Assembly (NCBI RefSeq): GCF_002159265.1
Contig: NZ_NFHG01000004.1
Location: forward strand, 62,001-126,000
DNA: 64,000 nt
DNA from: Flavonifractor sp. An82
Lineage (GTDB): Bacteria > Bacillota > Clostridia > Oscillospirales > Oscillospiraceae
Reading direction: 5' to 3'
The translations under genes were made by a program, and so were the position numbers. This document shows, one piece after another, positions 25,135 through 33,507 of the stretch (positions within the stretch are counted from its first letter, which is position 1; each line of letters starts with the position of its first letter). Under the pieces are notes generated by a model, which saw only the letters and a program-made list of their open reading frames with translations, did not search any database and had not been told where the DNA came from.

Positions 25135-25505
25135 GTGGACTCCTCCTGATGGAACAGGGCGGACAGCTCGGCGATCTCGGCCTGGCTCAGCTGGCCGTCG
25201 GACAGCAGGGAGGCCACCAGCTTTTTGGCGCTGCCGTTGAACACCTTGTCCACCAGATGACGGGCCGACCAGCGGCCGTATTGGGCCTGGGTGATGACTG
25301 CCCGGTACATTCCCCGGCGCTCCAGCGTGACCGCCCCCTTTTCACAGAGGCGGCGCAGCAGGGTCTTGACGGTGGAGTCCTCCCAGCCGCATTGGGCGGA
25401 CAGGGTGCGGCGGATCTCCGACAGGGGCGCCGGCTGGGGGAGACTCCACAGCACCTTCATGACCTCCAGTTCGGCGTCCTGGATCTTATCTGCACCAGTA
25501 CACAT
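25131..25505 (-). CDS. BlaI/MecI/CopY-family transcriptional repressor
   Basis: A 124-residue winged-helix repressor: DAELEVMKVLWSLPQPAPLSEI and GWEDSTVKTLLRRLCEKGAVT are the BlaI DNA-binding helices (about 10-60). The C-terminal dimerisation part contains LVASLLSDGQLSQAEIAEL. It is expected to repress its own operon until cleaved by the downstream M56 protease. It overlaps that gene by four bases (ATGA). A perfect 20-bp-arm dyad covers its promoter. Confidence 0.88.
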   Translation of the reverse strand: MCTGADKIQDAELEVMKVLWSLPQPAPLSEIRRTLSAQCGWEDSTVKTLLRRLCEKGAVTLERRGMYRAVITQAQYGRWSARHLVDKVFNGSAKKLVASLLSDGQLSQAEIAELSALFHQEEST

Positions 25506-25519
25506 AGCGACCTCCTAAA

Positions 25520-25574
25520 AAAGTTTACTGTTGTAGCCTAACATAAGGCTACAACAGTAAACTTTATTTGTCAA
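25520..25574 (-). promoter_or_regulatory. Promoter and large palindromic operator of the blaI/blaR-like operon
   Basis: Perfect 20-bp arms (25520-25539 AAAGTTTACTGTTGTAGCCT and 25546-25565) surround a six-base centre. On the minus strand TTGACA (25569-25574) and TAGCCT (25546-25551) are 17 bases apart, so the dyad spans spacer, -10 and start site. TGTTGTA/TACAACA cores recall BlaI/MecI sites. Confidence 0.8.
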
Positions 25575-26110
25575 GAGGTCTTATACGCGGGTTGGACCAT
25601 TTCCGACTCCGCCTTTATCTCCGGGAAACCCTGCGCCTGTCGGTAGGCGGTGAGCCAGGCCGGTTCATGGTAACCGTCGTAGCCGTCGGGGTAGGTGCCC
25701 AGTACAGAATCCAGGCTTCCGTCCTGGTGATAGAGGAATTCAAAATAGCTGTAGTTGTCCGGCGTGCCGCCCACCAGCACGTCAGGGATGAGGTCGTTGC
25801 CGTCCCTTACTGTCATCTGGCCGCCGGTGAGGTAGGTGGTGCGGCTGAGGATGCCGGATGCCGCCAGAGCCCCGATGGTCAGGATGACGGCCACAGCTGC
25901 GGCGGTAAGCAGATTGCGGCAGTGGTTCACCGTCACCTGAGCCAGCCAGGCCTTTTCCTTTCCCGGGGCGGGCGGGGCTTCCATCAGCTTGAGAAAGACC
26001 GACTGGCACACGTCCTCGGCATCCTGGGGCGAGCGGGTGTAGCTCAGGGCCAGGCCGTAGACCATGGACCGGTACCGGTCAAACAGGGGGAGAAACTCCG
26101 CTTCGGTCAT
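25571..26110 (-). CDS. ECF sigma region 2 fused to a membrane segment and outer domain (probable deletion fusion)
   Basis: A 179-residue hybrid. Residues 1-67 are a complete sigma-70 region 2 (FLPLFDRYRSMVYGLALSYTRSPQ, then DAEDVCQSVFLKLME and AWLAQVTVNHCRNL). Region 4, which should follow, is missing. Instead a transmembrane helix (about 68-88, LLTAAAVAVILTIGALAAS) and an 85-residue outer segment follow, as expected for the adjacent membrane or anti-sigma gene of an ECF operon. The simplest reading is an in-frame deletion joining sigma and downstream membrane protein. Without region 4 it should not recognise a -35 alone. It sits upstream of blaI in the same direction. Confidence 0.7.
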   Translation of the reverse strand: MTEAEFLPLFDRYRSMVYGLALSYTRSPQDAEDVCQSVFLKLMEAPPAPGKEKAWLAQVTVNHCRNLLTAAAVAVILTIGALAASGILSRTTYLTGGQMTVRDGNDLIPDVLVGGTPDNYSYFEFLYHQDGSLDSVLGTYPDGYDGYHEPAWLTAYRQAQGFPEIKAESEMVQPAYKTS

Positions 26111-26221
26111 CCCAACACCTCCTTTTTGCTGCGTATCGTGGCCACGCAGATAAGACAGGACAGCACCCCAAAATCTGACGGGAGAACCTGAAAAATTTTT
26201 AGCTTATCCTGGGGATGGACG

Positions 26222-26250
26222 TTGTCAAAAATGAGACTCTTTGGTATAAT
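26222..26250 (+). promoter_or_regulatory. Promoter of the FAD oxidoreductase gene
   Basis: TTGTCA and a perfect TATAAT with a 17-base spacer, 62 bases before the ATG. Confidence 0.8.
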
Positions 26251-26311
26251 ATCAAATTGGAAAGGTGTGTGCCATACCTTCCGAAATATGACGTAAAGTG
26301 AGAGATCGCAC

Positions 26312-27706
26312 ATGAACACACGGTATGACGTTGCTATTCTCGGCTGCGGCGAGGCCGGTATTTTCGCCGGGTATGAGCTGATGCACCGCAATCCCGGACT
26401 GAAGGTGGTGGCCCTGGACCAGGGGGCCGACATCTACACCCGCAGCTGCCCCATCGTGGCGGGCAAGGTAAAGGAGTGCATCCACTGCAAGGTGTGCGGC
26501 ACCATGTGCGGCTTTGGCGGCGCCGGCGCCTTTTCCGACGGCAAATATAACTTTACCACCGCCTTTGGCGGCTGGCTCACCGACTTCATGCCCCGGGAGG
26601 AGGTCATGAGTCTCATCGACTACGTGGACTCCATCAACATGAAGCACGGCGCCACCGATAAGGTCTTCTCCACCGACACCCCGGCGGCTCGTGCTCTTGA
26701 AAAGCGGGCTCTGGAGCACGACCTTCACCTGCTCCAGGCCCGGTGCAAGCACCTGGGTACCGAAAACAACCTGCGCATCCTCCAGAGCATCTATGAGGAG
26801 TGCCGCAAAGGGGTGGAGTTCCGGTTCCACACCGCCGTCACCAAGATCGAGGATCTGAAGGGGGAGGGCTACCGTCTCATCACTGAGAAGGGGGACGAGA
26901 TCGACTGCACCTGGCTCATCGCCGGCCCCGGCCGCTCGGGCGCCGAGTGGTTCTCCAACCAGTGCAAGGAGCTGGGCATCCAGCTCATCAACAACCAGGT
27001 GGACATCGGTGTGCGGGTGGAGCTGCCCGCCAAGGTCTTTGAGCATATCACCGACGTGGTGTACGAGTCCAAGCTGGTGTACCGTACCAAGCAGTACGGC
27101 GATCAGGTGCGTACCTTCTGCATGAATCCCTACGGCCATGTGGTGGCGGAAAACGTGGAGGGCATCAATACCGTCAACGGTCACTCCTACTCCGACCCCG
27201 CCCTCCAAAGTGAGAATACGAACTTCGCTCTGCTGGTGTCCAACCGGTTCACCCAGCCCTTCAACGAGCCCTACCGTTACGGCAAGCACATCGCCTCCCT
27301 GAGCAACATGCTGGCCGGCGGCGTGCTGGTCCAGCGCTTTGGCGACCTGGTCAGCGGCATCCGCACCAACGAGCACCGGATGAGCAAGTCCTTCGTCCGG
27401 CCCACCCTCACCGCCGCCGTCCCCGGCGACCTGTCCCTGGCTCTGCCCAAGCGGCAGCTGGACGATATCATTGAGATGATCTACCAGCTGGACAAGATCG
27501 CTCCCGGTACCGCCAACTACGACACCCTGCTCTACGGCGCGGAGGTCAAGTTCTACTCCGCCCGGCTGGCCCTGTCCGGTGAGCTGGAGACCTCCCTGCC
27601 CGGCTTCTTTGCCGTTGGCGACGGCGCGGGCGTCACCCGTGGTCTGGCCCAGGCGGGCGCCTCCGGCGTGAAGGCGGCTCAGGTGATTCTGAACCGGCTG
27701 AAGTAA
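26312..27706 (+). CDS. NAD(P)/FAD-dependent oxidoreductase
   Basis: A 464-residue flavoprotein. The FAD-binding Rossmann motif is ILGCGEAGIFAGYELM (GxGxxG at 11-16), and the C-terminal ADP-contact segment is FFAVGDGAGVTRGLAQAGASG. A Cys-rich stretch (CIHCKVCGTMCGFGG, about 50-65) near the N-terminus could hold a redox disulphide or metal. It resembles the uncharacterised dehydrogenases in anaerobes of the YtfP/HI0933-like group; the substrate is unknown. Its last 88 bases are duplicated 107 bases downstream. Confidence 0.8.
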   Translation: MNTRYDVAILGCGEAGIFAGYELMHRNPGLKVVALDQGADIYTRSCPIVAGKVKECIHCKVCGTMCGFGGAGAFSDGKYNFTTAFGGWLTDFMPREEVMSLIDYVDSINMKHGATDKVFSTDTPAARALEKRALEHDLHLLQARCKHLGTENNLRILQSIYEECRKGVEFRFHTAVTKIEDLKGEGYRLITEKGDEIDCTWLIAGPGRSGAEWFSNQCKELGIQLINNQVDIGVRVELPAKVFEHITDVVYESKLVYRTKQYGDQVRTFCMNPYGHVVAENVEGINTVNGHSYSDPALQSENTNFALLVSNRFTQPFNEPYRYGKHIASLSNMLAGGVLVQRFGDLVSGIRTNEHRMSKSFVRPTLTAAVPGDLSLALPKRQLDDIIEMIYQLDKIAPGTANYDTLLYGAEVKFYSARLALSGELETSLPGFFAVGDGAGVTRGLAQAGASGVKAAQVILNRLK

Positions 27707-27812
27707 GCCCGCCCGGAGCCTACACAATGCGAAGCATTGCCGCCGGCGGGATTCATTTCCGCCGTGCGAATTAAATCATCAGGGCTCCCGCGGGGCCTTG
27801 GCCCCGTGGGAA
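27707..27812 (+). other. Spacer between the two copies of the oxidoreductase 3' end
   Basis: A 106-base noncoding segment unrelated to the flanking gene, with small GC dyads (e.g. the CCCGCGGGGCC / GGCCCCGTGGG stem near 27787-27810). It separates the real gene end from the duplicated end. Confidence 0.5.
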
Positions 27813-27900
27813 CGACGGTGCGGGCGTCACCCGTGGTCTGGCTCAGGCGGGCGCCTCCGGCGTGAAGGCGGCTCAGGTCATTCTGAACCGGCTGAAATAA
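27813..27900 (+). pseudogene. Duplicated 3' end of the oxidoreductase gene
   Basis: An 88-base copy of 27619-27706, including the stop codon and differing at four positions in the part aligned. It lacks a start codon and ribosome site. The layout (intact 3' end, short insert, second 3' end) resembles paired attachment sites of a lost integrative element, or a tandem duplication trimmed by deletion. Confidence 0.75.
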
Positions 27901-27955
27901 GATCAATAAAAAAACAGCTGCAAGCCCATGGCTTGCAGCTGTTTTTTTATTGATC
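27901..27955. terminator. Bidirectional terminator, 26-bp arms
   Basis: Perfect arms (GATCAATAAAAAAACAGCTG plus CAAGCC) with a three-base loop and long A/T runs. It serves the oxidoreductase and the convergent YitT-like gene. Confidence 0.93.
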
Positions 27956-27957
27956 GT

Positions 27958-28638
27958 TTATGCAGCGGAGGCGTCGGCGCGGACCAGCTGCTTCTGCTCG
28001 GGCTTCTTCACCAGGAAGGCCAGACGCTTGCAGAAGAACCGGGAGATAAAGCCCACCGTCAGAGCGCACACCACGGTACCCTCCCGCAGGCCGTAGATGG
28101 CCCCCAGGTCCAGCAGGGACAGCAGGGTGGCGGCAGCCACCATGGTCAGGTCAAAGCCGGTCTTGGTCTTGCCGAAGTCCCAGTGGAACTCCTGGCTGCA
28201 CACCCGGACAAAGCCCTCGCAGGGGAGGATAAGCACATTGGGAATGACCTCCAGAGCCACGCCCAGACCCAGGCAGGTGCAGCCCATCAGCAGCACCACC
28301 CAGTGCCCGGCATAGGACTGGGGGATCAGCCCGGACAGCAGGGACATCCACAGGTCGATGCAGCAGGAAAACACAAAGGTGGCAGGGATCTGGAGCAGCT
28401 GGATGGGCTGGAACTTCTTGCGCAGCACCAGGATCTGGCCGCCCAGCATGACGCAGTTCACCACAAAGGTAAAGGTGCCCAGAGAAACGCCGGGGAACAC
28501 ATAGGTCAGCACATAGGCCAGACTGGACACCGCGGAGGTACCCATGCCTGCCAGGGTGATCAGGGAGATGCCCAGTGCCGAGCAAAGGACACCGGCGAAG
28601 AAAATGAGGTAGCGCCGGAGCAGTCCGGTATGAGACAT
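27958..28638 (-). CDS. YczE/YyaS/YitT-family membrane protein
   Basis: A 226-residue protein with five to six hydrophobic helices (YLIFFAGVLCSALGISLITLAG, GTFTFVVNCVMLGGQILVL, WVVLLMGCTCLGLGVALEV). The early GMGTSAVSSLAYVL segment and ALEVIPNVLILPCEGFVR region match the YczE/YitT family, whose function is unknown. The ATG at 28638 follows TTTGGAGG. A promoter with two TTTAGCAC repeats lies upstream. Confidence 0.75.
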   Translation of the reverse strand: MSHTGLLRRYLIFFAGVLCSALGISLITLAGMGTSAVSSLAYVLTYVFPGVSLGTFTFVVNCVMLGGQILVLRKKFQPIQLLQIPATFVFSCCIDLWMSLLSGLIPQSYAGHWVVLLMGCTCLGLGVALEVIPNVLILPCEGFVRVCSQEFHWDFGKTKTGFDLTMVAAATLLSLLDLGAIYGLREGTVVCALTVGFISRFFCKRLAFLVKKPEQKQLVRADASAA

Positions 28639-28678
28639 GTGGTTCGCCTCCAAAAAATTATTTTTTAGCACTAAAAAT

Positions 28679-28707
28679 AGTTTAGCACCATAAAGGAGGC
28701 GGTGCAA
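28679..28707 (-). promoter_or_regulatory. Promoter of the YitT-like gene with repeated motif
   Basis: TTGCAC and TAAACT 17 bases apart on the minus strand. TTAGCACTA and TTAGCACCA (plus strand, 28665-28690) overlap the -10 and could be an operator. Confidence 0.55.
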
Positions 28708-28791
28708 GAGACATGTTACCCAAAATAAAACCTATTTTTTTGTGGAATAAACAGGGAAGATCTGTCTGAGGGTGCCTTTTGCAAGGAAAAA

Positions 28792-28813
28792 CGGGACGCC
28801 CGTGGGCGTCCCG
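28792..28813 (-). terminator. Terminator of the CorC-like gene
   Basis: A 10-bp GC stem CGGGACGCCC lies 19 bases after the stop codon on the minus strand and is followed by TTTTTCC. Confidence 0.75.
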
Positions 28814-28831
28814 CTGCAGGTGCGGATAGAT

Positions 28832-30175
28832 TCAGGTTGGGTCGGGCTCCTCCACCGGGGCGGGGGCGGTGCGGGTGACGGTGGCCCACTCCACCCGGCG
28901 CTCGGACAGCTCCTCCACCCGGATATGAAGGCCGTAGATGTCCACCTCGGGGTGGCTGCCGTCCTCGGGGATCACCGACAGCTGGGCATACACCAGACCG
29001 CCCAGGGTCTCCGATTCCTCCTCCTCCGGCATTTCCATGCCCAGGGCCTCAAAAAGCTCCTCCAGCTCGGCGCTGCCCGCCACACGCCAGCGGTTTTCGC
29101 CCAGAGGGATGATCTCCAGGTCCTCCTGGGGATCAAATTCGTCGTAAATGTTGCCCACGATCTCCTCCAGCAGGTCCTCCATGGTGACCAGACCGGCGGT
29201 GCCGCCGTACTCGTCCACCACGATGGACAGGTGGACCTTGCGGCTCTGCATGTCCCGGAACAGCAGGTCGGTGCGCACCGACTGGGGCACGAAATAGGGG
29301 GGACGGAGCAGCTCCCGCAGGGGCTTGGGCTGGGGCTTCCGGGCGTTGATGAGCCACTCCCGGGTGGAGAGGATGCCGATGATGTCGTCGGCGTCCTCCT
29401 CATAGACGGGGAACCGGGACAGGCCGGACTCCTCAATGGTTTTTTCGATCTCCTCCTTGGCGTCCTCCGCCCACAGCATGACCATGTCGGTGCGGTGGAC
29501 CATCACGTCGGCGGCGGTCATGTTGTTGAACTCGAAGATGTTTTCGATCATTTCCTTCTCTTCGGTCTCAATGGCGCCCTTTTCCTCGCTCAGGTCAATG
29601 AGCATCCGCAGGCCCTCTTCGGACACCTCATCGTCGTCCTCGTTGGGGTTGATGCGGAACAGCCACAGAATGCCGTTGGTGGAAACCGTGAGCAGCCAGA
29701 TGAGAGGCTGCATCACCGCAGCCAGAAGACTGACCACGCCACAGGAAAATCGGGCCACTTCTTCACTCTTCTTCATGGCCACCCGCTTGGGAACCAGTTC
29801 ACCGAAGACCAGCGTAAAGAAGGAGAGAATGACGGTGACCACAATGACAGACAAGGTGTGCACCGTGCCGACGACAGGCCCAGTCAGGTCAAAAACGGAT
29901 ATTACCCATTGGGCGAGGGGCTCGGACAGATTGTCGGCAGCAAAGGCGGAACCCAGGAAACCGGCCAGGGTAATGCCGATTTGAATGGTGGAGAGAAAGC
30001 TGGTGGGGACCTCAATGATCCGCAGCAGTTTGGCGGCCTTGCGGTCGCCGCCCTCCGCCTGCTTCCGGATAAAGCCTTCATTTAAGGAGAGCACAGCGAT
30101 CTCGGTAGCGGCAAAATAGGCGTTGATGGCAATAAGTATAACCTGAAGGAATAACTGAGGCCATATGGGTGACAA
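28832..30175 (-). CDS. HlyC/CorC (CNNM)-family transporter with CBS pair
   Basis: A 447-residue membrane protein started at TTG 30175, with AGGAGG eight bases upstream; no nearer ATG exists. Domains: DUF21/CNNM membrane part with four helices (about 1-190; INAYFAATEIAVLSLN, LSFFTLVFGELVPKR), a CBS pair (about 200-330; MVHRTDMVMLW, FPVYEEDADDIIGIL, SIVVDEYGGTAGLVTMEDLL), and a C-terminal CorC_HlyC FAD-like domain (about 345-430). The family includes Mg2+ exporters. It is divergent from the ClC gene with a shared promoter region. Confidence 0.88.
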   Translation of the reverse strand: MSPIWPQLFLQVILIAINAYFAATEIAVLSLNEGFIRKQAEGGDRKAAKLLRIIEVPTSFLSTIQIGITLAGFLGSAFAADNLSEPLAQWVISVFDLTGPVVGTVHTLSVIVVTVILSFFTLVFGELVPKRVAMKKSEEVARFSCGVVSLLAAVMQPLIWLLTVSTNGILWLFRINPNEDDDEVSEEGLRMLIDLSEEKGAIETEEKEMIENIFEFNNMTAADVMVHRTDMVMLWAEDAKEEIEKTIEESGLSRFPVYEEDADDIIGILSTREWLINARKPQPKPLRELLRPPYFVPQSVRTDLLFRDMQSRKVHLSIVVDEYGGTAGLVTMEDLLEEIVGNIYDEFDPQEDLEIIPLGENRWRVAGSAELEELFEALGMEMPEEEESETLGGLVYAQLSVIPEDGSHPEVDIYGLHIRVEELSERRVEWATVTRTAPAPVEEPDPT

Positions 30176-30267
30176 AACAAACTCCTCCTTGGATGTATAG
30201 ATAATGGAACTAGTATAACACACTATTGAAAAAAATCTATAAGGATAAGGAAAAAAGTTGGTATCCG

Positions 30268-30276
30268 TGTTATAAT
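30268..30276 (+). promoter_or_regulatory. Extended -10 promoter of the ClC gene
   Basis: TGTTATAAT (TGn plus perfect -10) without a good -35. The leader that follows contains a GC hairpin (30319-30339, arms CGGCTCCC) ahead of the ribosome site. Confidence 0.5.
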
Positions 30277-30367
30277 GGGGGCTGAAACCCAGGGCGGGCG
30301 GCGGGCCCGCCACAGTAACGGCTCCCGGATAGGGAGCCGCCGGAGTGTGAGAGAGATGGGAGAACCG

Positions 30368-31657
30368 ATGGGACGCCGGTGGCTGGAGCACCCGGCCGCC
30401 TTTGCGAAATGGCTGATCTTCGGCGGGATCAGCGGTCTGCTGTGCGGCGGTGTGGCCACAGCCTTTTACTATGCCTTTTCCGCCGTCACCGACCTGCGGC
30501 ATGAAAACCCCTGGCTGCTCTGGCTGCTCCCCCTGGGCGGCCTGGCCATTGTGCTGCTCTACCGGGCGTGCGGCATGGAGGGGGACCGGGGCACCAACTT
30601 TGTGCTGGTGGCGGTGCGGGAGAATCAGCCCCTCCGCCTGCGCACCGCGCCCCTGGTTTTTGTGTCCACCATGATCACCCACCTGGTGGGCGGCTCCTCC
30701 GGACGGGAGGGGGCGATCCTCCAGATCGGCGGCTCCATCTCCTCCAAGGTGGGCCGGCTCATGCGTCTGGACGACAAGGACAGCCGCATCATCACCATGT
30801 GCGGTATGTCGGCCGCCTTTTCCGCCCTCTTCGGCACCCCGCTGACCGCCGCCATGTTTGCCATGGAGGTCACCAGCGTGGGGGTGCTCTATTACGCCGC
30901 CATCGTGCCCTGTGTCCTGGCCTCCATCATCGGGCTGTGGGTGGCCCAGGCCTTTGAGGTGCCTCCCACCGCCTTTACCCTGGAGGGCATCCCCAACCTG
31001 AGCCCATTTACCCTGCTGCAGGTCATCGGCATGGGCATCCTCTTTGCCCTGCTGTCCATTTTCTTCTGCCGGATGATGCACGCCGCCCCCAAGCTGTACG
31101 ACCGCTTTCTGCCCAACCATCTGGTGCGGGCGGCTGTGGGCGGCGGCCTGGTCATCGCCCTGACCTACCTGGTGTGGCTGTGGAATCCCGGTACTTACGA
31201 CTACAACGGCGCCGGCGAGGCCATCATCCACGCCGCCATCGGCGGACAGGCCCGGCCGGAGGCCTTCTTCTTCAAGATGCTCTTCACCACCGTCACCCTG
31301 GGGGCGGGGTTCAAGGGCGGCGAGATCGTGCCGGTGTTCTTCACCGGGGCCACCTTCGGCTGCACTGTGGCCCCCATCCTGGGCCTCCACCCCTCCTTTG
31401 GGGCAGGGCTGGGCATGGTGTGCGTGTTCTGCGGCGTCACCAACTGCCCCATCACCTCCCTGCTGCTCTCCCTGGAGCTCTTTGCCGGGGACAGCCTGGG
31501 TATGTTCACCGGCCAGAGCCTGTGCCTGTTCGCGGGGTGTCTGGCGGTGTCCTACATGCTGTCCGGCTATTATGGGCTGTACAGCGAGCAAAAAATCGTT
31601 TATAGTAAACTGCGGCCTGAATTCATCAATAAAAAGGCCAACGAGGACCATGAGTAA
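30368..31657 (+). CDS. ClC-family chloride channel/antiporter
   Basis: About 429 residues, the usual core ClC length without CBS domains. Ten or more helices. Selectivity motifs: GGSSGREGAILQIG (the GxxGREGP region) near residue 115, GAGFKGGEIVPVFFTGATFG (GxFxP equivalent) near 315, and the late Tyr in YYGLY. Family members move Cl- or F- with H+. Start choice: ATG 30368 has GGGAG five bases upstream; an ATG at 30356 would add four residues. Confidence 0.88.
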   Translation: MGRRWLEHPAAFAKWLIFGGISGLLCGGVATAFYYAFSAVTDLRHENPWLLWLLPLGGLAIVLLYRACGMEGDRGTNFVLVAVRENQPLRLRTAPLVFVSTMITHLVGGSSGREGAILQIGGSISSKVGRLMRLDDKDSRIITMCGMSAAFSALFGTPLTAAMFAMEVTSVGVLYYAAIVPCVLASIIGLWVAQAFEVPPTAFTLEGIPNLSPFTLLQVIGMGILFALLSIFFCRMMHAAPKLYDRFLPNHLVRAAVGGGLVIALTYLVWLWNPGTYDYNGAGEAIIHAAIGGQARPEAFFFKMLFTTVTLGAGFKGGEIVPVFFTGATFGCTVAPILGLHPSFGAGLGMVCVFCGVTNCPITSLLLSLELFAGDSLGMFTGQSLCLFAGCLAVSYMLSGYYGLYSEQKIVYSKLRPEFINKKANEDHE

Positions 31658-31680
31658 AACAAAGAGCAAGGAGAACCACC

Positions 31681-32055
31681 ATGCTGCAATTCAATCACTT
31701 CAATTTCAACGTCCTGGACCTGGAGCGGTCCCTGGATTTTTACCGTGAGGCCCTGGAGCTGACCCCGGTGTCTGAAAAAAACGCCGCCGACGGCTCTTTC
31801 AAGCTGGTGTACCTGGGGGACAGGGAGACCGGCTTCCGGCTGGAACTGACCTGGCTGCGGGACCGGACCGAGCCCTACGACCTGGGGGAGCAGGAGTTCC
31901 ACCTGGCCTTCCTCACCGACCGCTACGAGGAGCTGCTGGAGCGCCACAAGGCCATGGGCTGCGTCTGCTTTGAGAACCCCGCCATGGGCATCTATTTCAT
32001 TGAGGACCCGGACGGCTACTGGATCGAGATCGTGCCCGCCGCCCACAACGGATGA
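31681..32055 (+). CDS. Glyoxalase/VOC superfamily protein (lactoylglutathione-lyase-like)
   Basis: A 124-residue two-module VOC protein. Candidate metal ligands are His6 (FNHFNFNV), Glu55 (RLELTW), the His of EFHLAF (about 74) and Glu of WIEIVP (about 117), the arrangement of glyoxalase I. RBS AAGGAGAACC precedes the ATG. It probably detoxifies methylglyoxal or a related alpha-oxo compound with a thiol; thiol identity is not shown. Confidence 0.82.
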   Translation: MLQFNHFNFNVLDLERSLDFYREALELTPVSEKNAADGSFKLVYLGDRETGFRLELTWLRDRTEPYDLGEQEFHLAFLTDRYEELLERHKAMGCVCFENPAMGIYFIEDPDGYWIEIVPAAHNG

Positions 32056-32092
32056 GCGGAGCGGCTACCTGACTGATTAAGGAGGCAACTGC

Positions 32093-33493
32093 GTGCTTTT
32101 TTCCAGTTCCATTTTCCTGTTTCTCTTTCTGCCCCTGGTACTGCTGATCTATTACCTGCCCCTGCGTAAATTCCGTCAGGGGCAGAACGTCTTTCTGCTG
32201 GTGGCCTCCCTGGGCTTCTACGCCTGGGGAGAGCCCTGGTTCGTGCTGGTGATGATGGGGTCCATTGTGGCAAACTACGGCTTCGGCCTGTGGGTGGACC
32301 GCAACAAGCGGACCGGCCGCAGCTGCCGTCTGCCCATCATCGCGGCGCTGGCCGCCAACTTTGGAATCCTGTTTGTATTCAAATATCTGATGTTTACCAT
32401 GGGTATTCTGAATGGCCTGGGGATGCACCTGGTGGTGCCGGTGATCGAGCTGCCCATCGGCATTTCCTTCTTCACCTTCCAGGCCCTGAGCTATGTGCTG
32501 GATGTCCACCGGGACCGGGGGGAGGTGCAGCGCTCCCCTCTCAAGGTAGGGCTGTACATCTCCTTCTTCCCCCAGCTCATTGCCGGACCCATCGTGAAGT
32601 ATGAGACGGTGGCCCAGCAGATTGACCACCGGCAGGAGAACTGGGCCGACTTTTCCGCCGGGTGCGCCCGCTTTGTGGTGGGCCTGGGCAAGAAGGTGCT
32701 GCTGTCCAATCAGCTGGCGGTGGTGGCCGACCATGCCTTCGGCAGCAGCGCCATCACCCCCGGCTTTGCCTGGCTGGGGGCCCTGTGCTACACCTTCCAG
32801 ATCTATTATGATTTCTCCGGCTACTCGGACATGGCCATCGGCCTGGGCAAGATGTTTGGGTTCCACTTCCTGGAGAACTTCAACTATCCCTACATCTCCA
32901 CCTCCATCACCGAGTTCTGGCGGCGGTGGCACATCTCCCTGTCCACCTGGTTCCGGGACTATGTGTATTTCCCCCTGGGGGGCAGCCGGGTAAACTCCAA
33001 GGCCAAGCACCTGCGCAATCTGTTTGTGGTGTGGCTCTTTACGGGCATCTGGCACGGGGCCAACTGGACCTTTATCTGCTGGGGCCTGTTCTACTTCGTG
33101 CTGCTGGTGCTGGAAAAGTTCTGCGGCCTGGGCCGGGGCTGGCCGGTGTGGCTCAAGTGGCTCTTCACCTTCCTGATGGTGAATTTTGCCTGGGTGCTCT
33201 TCCGGGCGGACAGTCTGACCCAGGCGGGACAGTACCTGCTGTCCATGTTCGGCCTGGGGCAGCCGGGGCGGCCGGATCAGGCGCTGCTCTACCTGCGGGA
33301 GAACTGGGCGGTGCTCATCGCCGCGGCGGTCTTCTCCACGCCGGTGGCCCTCAAGGTGCGGAAGTGGGCGGACGCCCGCAGGCCGGTGCTGCTGGACCTG
33401 GGCTATGCCCTGGTGCTGGCCGTGATTTTCGTGGTGTCCGCCAGCTTTATCATCAAGGGCACCTATAACCCCTTCATCTACTTCAATTTCTGA
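32093..33493 (+). CDS. MBOAT family O-acyltransferase (AlgI-like)
   Basis: A 466-residue polytopic acyltransferase that moves acetyl groups across the membrane for cell-envelope polymer modification. The GTG at 32093 has AAGGAGG seven bases upstream. Family patterns: QALSYVLDVHRD (about 130), FPQLIAGPIVKYE (about 163), FWRRWHISLSTWFRDYVYFPLGG (about 275-297) and the catalytic His321 in GIWHGANW. The DHHW-domain protein follows 14 bases later, the usual AlgI/AlgJ-type pairing. Confidence 0.92.
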   Translation: MLFSSSIFLFLFLPLVLLIYYLPLRKFRQGQNVFLLVASLGFYAWGEPWFVLVMMGSIVANYGFGLWVDRNKRTGRSCRLPIIAALAANFGILFVFKYLMFTMGILNGLGMHLVVPVIELPIGISFFTFQALSYVLDVHRDRGEVQRSPLKVGLYISFFPQLIAGPIVKYETVAQQIDHRQENWADFSAGCARFVVGLGKKVLLSNQLAVVADHAFGSSAITPGFAWLGALCYTFQIYYDFSGYSDMAIGLGKMFGFHFLENFNYPYISTSITEFWRRWHISLSTWFRDYVYFPLGGSRVNSKAKHLRNLFVVWLFTGIWHGANWTFICWGLFYFVLLVLEKFCGLGRGWPVWLKWLFTFLMVNFAWVLFRADSLTQAGQYLLSMFGLGQPGRPDQALLYLRENWAVLIAAAVFSTPVALKVRKWADARRPVLLDLGYALVLAVIFVVSASFIIKGTYNPFIYFNF

Positions 33494-33507
33494 TAAGGAG
33501 CCAAGGC

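Noticed and set aside
30277-30360. Cobalamin-riboswitch-like fragment (CCCGCCACAGTAACGG) in the ClC leader
   Set aside because: The resemblance covers one segment only. The P4-type stem before it and the later conserved stem are missing, and a ClC gene is not an expected target.
28832-31669. A 945-residue minus-strand frame
   Set aside because: Only its 3' part (from TTG 30175) is the CorC-like gene. The rest lies antisense to the well-supported ClC gene and has His/Gln/Gly-rich shadow composition.
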